In this document: positions 18,294 through 20,941 of the stretch, piece by piece | Layout of the letters: each line of letters starts with the position of its first letter | Numbering within the stretch: the stretch's first letter is position 1 | The notes under the pieces: model-generated | The model's database searches: none | Told to the model about the DNA's origin: nothing | The model's input: only the letters and a program-made list of their open reading frames with translations | Made by a program: the position numbers and the translations under genes | From: Aduncisulcus paluster | Lineage: Eukaryota; Fornicata | DNA: 20,941 nt | NCBI GenBank assembly: GCA_024181965.1 | Contig: BQXS01010000.1 | Span: 4,158-25,098, forward strand | Direction: 5' to 3'

Positions 18294-19271
18294 TCATTCA
18301 TCATCCTTTGCTTCATCATCCTCACAAATCTTCTCTTCTCCTTCCTCCTCTCCTTCCTTCTTTTCGTTTTCATTGTCCTCTTCAATCTTCTTTTGTGTCA
18401 TTTCTTCAAGAGTTACCACTTTCTCTACTTCTTCCTCTTCCTCTTTTCTCTCTTCCTCTTCTTTCTCTTCTCCCATTTGTTGGGGAGGAACAATCACAGC
18501 AGGAGTCATGGGAACATGCTCAGGTCTTTCAGAGAAACCCTTTTTCCCAGCTTCTTTGATATTCTTGTTGACACACGCAACCATGGGCTCTCCAAACTTA
18601 TATCCGAGCTGTTTTCTCTGATCTCCTGTGACGAACACAGCGCATGGACGAAGATATTCACATGCCAATCCGACTTCCATGTGTTGATCCAAATCAATTC
18701 CTCTGACTTCAACTTGGGATTTTACAGCATCGGTAAGTTTGACAATCTCTTCAACTTCATCATCATCATCACCATGGTAAGAAACAATCAAACCTATCTT
18801 CTTTGAAGGAGGGCAAGTAATGAATCCATTGTGTTCTTCAATGGATTTCAACATAATTGGGAGACTAGGATTCACTGGTTTCTTGGCTTCACCTTTAGAT
18901 TCGAGTTCTTTCATCTCTTCTATCTGTTTGGTGGCTTCAGCAGCATATTCGGCATATTTGTCGGCAAATTCATCGTATTTCTTGATTATGGAACGACGAC
19001 CGATAAGACGAGCAATACGAATACCTCTATAGAAGAAAGCAACGGCGGGACCATTCTTGAAACCAAGTTTTTTGGCCAATTCAACGTTGTCAGCACCAAC
19101 AACAAACTTCTTATTAATAGTCCTTCCAGAAGCCTCAGCTAACACAGCATCAGAGGCTTTGTCGCCTTGTTTCACAAATAATACAACGCAAAGGTCGTGG
19201 AGGTCCTCCAAATTGATTTCTTTGGAGTATTGGGAGGGTTCAATAACAGATTTAGAATTAGTACAGCCCAT
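18294..19271 (-). CDS. Acylated tandem thioredoxin-like protein lacking CxxC
   Basis: 325 residues from the ATG at 19271 to TGA. The frame is open to 19553, but the inner start gives MGCTNSKS, a textbook signal for N-myristoylation on G2 and palmitoylation on C3, with A at -3; the 94 residues before it look like translated untranslated sequence. Residues ~22-98 follow the thioredoxin order: a strand (VVLFV) where the WCGPC loop would come next but reads KQGDKASD, FVVGADNVELAKKLGFKNGPAVAFFYRG with P75 at the cis-Pro place, then a strand ending IGRRS. Residues ~157-235 repeat the plan (IGLIVSYHGDDDD, VEVRGIDLDQ, LRPCAVFVTGD with P209). Neither has CxxC, so oxidoreductase activity is not expected. 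From ~258 the tail is Glu/Lys-rich with acidic runs. It is likely a membrane-bound adaptor or chaperone-like protein on the cytosolic face. The acylation signal is seen; the fold is inferred. Confidence 0.85.
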   Translation of the reverse strand: MGCTNSKSVIEPSQYSKEINLEDLHDLCVVLFVKQGDKASDAVLAEASGRTINKKFVVGADNVELAKKLGFKNGPAVAFFYRGIRIARLIGRRSIIKKYDEFADKYAEYAAEATKQIEEMKELESKGEAKKPVNPSLPIMLKSIEEHNGFITCPPSKKIGLIVSYHGDDDDEVEEIVKLTDAVKSQVEVRGIDLDQHMEVGLACEYLRPCAVFVTGDQRKQLGYKFGEPMVACVNKNIKEAGKKGFSERPEHVPMTPAVIVPPQQMGEEKEEEERKEEEEEVEKVVTLEEMTQKKIEEDNENEKKEGEEEGEEKICEDDEAKDDE

Positions 19272-20408
19272 TATGAAAAATAGTTGGTAATTTAATGAAT
19301 AAAATCTCTTAAGTGGTGTAAAGGGTAACAAAACGCGATAAACGGGTGGAAAAAAAAAAATTGACGTCAAGAAACGAAGCAATTCCTTGACAATGAAAGG
19401 AAAAGAAAAACAATAACAAAAAAAATCATAATGATTCTTTAAATTTTTCGGGGAACTTGGATTTATTGACGATTTTAAACGAAACAATCGATTTTGGCGT
19501 GAATGGAAAGATTTCCAATATATTTGTTTTGATGAAGAAATGTGTTGTTCCACTGTTTAGAGAGAAATATTAATTTTTCATTTGTTTGATTACATTTTAC
19601 ATGTTGTTTTTTCCAATCAGTGTGGGCCAACCAAACCAAGAGGTAATTAATCAACATATTTAAAAACAAGCAAATATTGGTGGAGTTTTTGATTTGTGTA
19701 TTTTATTTTTTCGCTGCTTTGATTTCAGCCGTAATATTTCACACTGTGAATTTTATGGCATGGAATAATTAGAAATAACTAGAAACTGGGTATTTTCCCA
19801 CGATACAATCTTAATTAAGAAGTATATTCCCAAATTATCTGACTCTACATTCGGATTGTCCAGAATTCCTGTTCGAGAGAGCAAAAACTCTGGGCTACCA
19901 CGACAAAAAGAAAAAAAGAAGCAAAGATGATGGAGAAAAGCAATCAATAACAAATAGTAATGTTAAAAAGAGATACAATAAAATCACCAATATTAGAAAA
20001 AAAGGAAAAATTGTCATTGTCCAATAGAACAAATAAAAAAGCTCAATTAGGGTATAAATAATTCATAATGTCACATTTAATTTCAAAAAGTTCGAAAAAT
20101 GAAATGATAATATTATATTGAAACGGTCAGCCCGTTGGAGTCCAAAGAAAACCGAGATGGGGGGTTCTTTTGTTTAAAAAACTTGTAAATTTTAATAATT
20201 TCTTCATGTGAATTTAGCAAAATTAGATATTTCTATCTATAAATGGAAATAATTCAACTCATTTTCCCTTTATCGCAAAAATAATCATCTATTATTATAA
20301 TGGAGAAATATCGACCAATTATAAGACATTCTCCATCAATATAAAGCCATAATATAATGTAAAACAGAGTAGTTCTTGTGTAATTTTTCTGGTTATTTCT
20401 CCAGACTT
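19272..20408. other. AT-rich gap with one GC-rich patch
   Basis: About 1.1 kb between the thioredoxin-like gene and the right-edge gene. The first 280 nt are an open, hydrophobic/basic extension of the downstream frame that I take as leader sequence. The only patch standing out is 20122-20168, G/C-rich in very AT-rich surroundings, with a small hairpin AACGG/CCGTT (20122-20136). Without further structure it cannot be called an RNA gene. Confidence 0.5.
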
Positions 20409-20941
20409 TCAATTGATGAATACAGAGATATTCTTCATTATATGTGTCCAATGCAGAAAGAACTTCTTGTCAGGATACTTCTTCATCCAAGGTAAGATGT
20501 GAGGGAGAAGAATGGATAAAAGGGAATCCTTAATGGAATTGTCTTTGGCAAATGCGATAGACCTACATGTCTCGAGGATATCTTCAACAAGGGAATCCTC
20601 AAATTGCTCAGACAATCCAAGAACTAACATCTTAGAGAGAAAAGGGTAGATAATTTCACAGATATCACAATGAACTCGTGTATTTTCCCACAGAGCATAA
20701 TGTAATAGTAAAAATAGAGATCGAACAAGGGGATTAATGGTATCAGAACCAATGTCGGTAATAATACAACGAGGATTCTTTTGATCTTCTTCTTCGTCAT
20801 CATCATATAGAACTGCGATTATCTTGATCACATCAAAGATCTTATCATAAAATTTACCTTCTGCTGTGCGAAAAACATTATCTTCTAAATAAACAGCATT
20901 TAATTCCTCTTGAGATTGAAGGGGAGATTTTGTTTTTGAGA
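20409..20941 (-). CDS. C-terminal end of a protein resembling the giant kinase repeat
   Basis: The frame is open from the right window edge to a TGA at 20409-20411, giving 176 visible residues, so the gene starts beyond the window. The apparent start at 20831 is GTG inside the frame and not a real start. The visible part is helical. RVHCDICEIIYPF matches the Y/FCxIC motif of the giant kinase repeats. DILETCRSIAFAKDNSIKD, then LLPHILPWMKKY and HWTHIMKNI, follow the order seen there (TLRNIA..., IxPYIxxWL, WxxIxxxIT). It stops where the repeat would go on to ITWSxEDN, about 180 residues short of the giant kinase's own C-terminus. An acidic DDDEEED loop is present. Whether a kinase domain lies upstream cannot be seen. 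The coding call is firm; the relationship rests on motif order by eye. Confidence 0.75.
   Translation of the reverse strand, partial: SKTKSPLQSQEELNAVYLEDNVFRTAEGKFYDKIFDVIKIIAVLYDDDEEEDQKNPRCIITDIGSDTINPLVRSLFLLLHYALWENTRVHCDICEIIYPFLSKMLVLGLSEQFEDSLVEDILETCRSIAFAKDNSIKDSLLSILLPHILPWMKKYPDKKFFLHWTHIMKNISVFIN

Noticed and set aside
19272-19553. 94-residue N-terminal extension of the thioredoxin-like protein
   Set aside because: It would bury the MGCTNSKS acylation start inside the protein, and its composition looks like translated AT-rich leader.

Overview
This window looks like nuclear DNA from a compact, AT-rich, intron-poor protist genome. The signs are long uninterrupted reading frames, eukaryotic protein kinases, an N-myristoylation/palmitoylation start (MGC..S), purine at -3 of most chosen ATGs, and long runs of Ser, Glu and Gln. 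All three stop codons end genes here (TAA for three, TAG for one, TGA for three), so the standard code is in use. A metamonad, for example a free-living fornicate of the Aduncisulcus type, would fit. That placement is an impression from style and was not tested by any search.

Layout. On the + strand: (1) the 3' part of a gene running in from the left edge, with a beta-propeller-like N-terminal region and a long C-terminal coiled coil (1-3944); (2) a Ser/Pro/His-rich protein with an unrecognised ~165-residue N-terminal region (4532-5809); (3) a NEK-like Ser/Thr kinase with a basic, disordered tail (6941-8569). A ~1 kb convergent gap follows. On the - strand: (4) a seven-transmembrane, receptor-like protein (9589-10506); (5) a 2174-residue protein joining a kinase domain to four ~355-residue helical repeats (11013-17537); (6) a short membrane-anchored protein with two thioredoxin-like regions lacking CxxC (18294-19271); (7) the C-terminal end of a gene entering from the right edge whose protein resembles part of the repeat of gene 5 (20409-20941).

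The genes lean towards signalling (two kinases, a 7TM protein, a dually acylated adaptor-like protein), but nothing in the sequence shows that they act together. The strongest candidate for something undescribed is the kinase plus four-unit repeat architecture, with its apparent relative at the right edge. Two of its repeats still resemble each other closely at DNA level in their distal halves. Next come the redox-dead, acylated thioredoxin-like protein and a dense cluster of palindromes upstream of the 7TM gene. I saw no rRNA, tRNA, CRISPR, transposon or virus-derived element.
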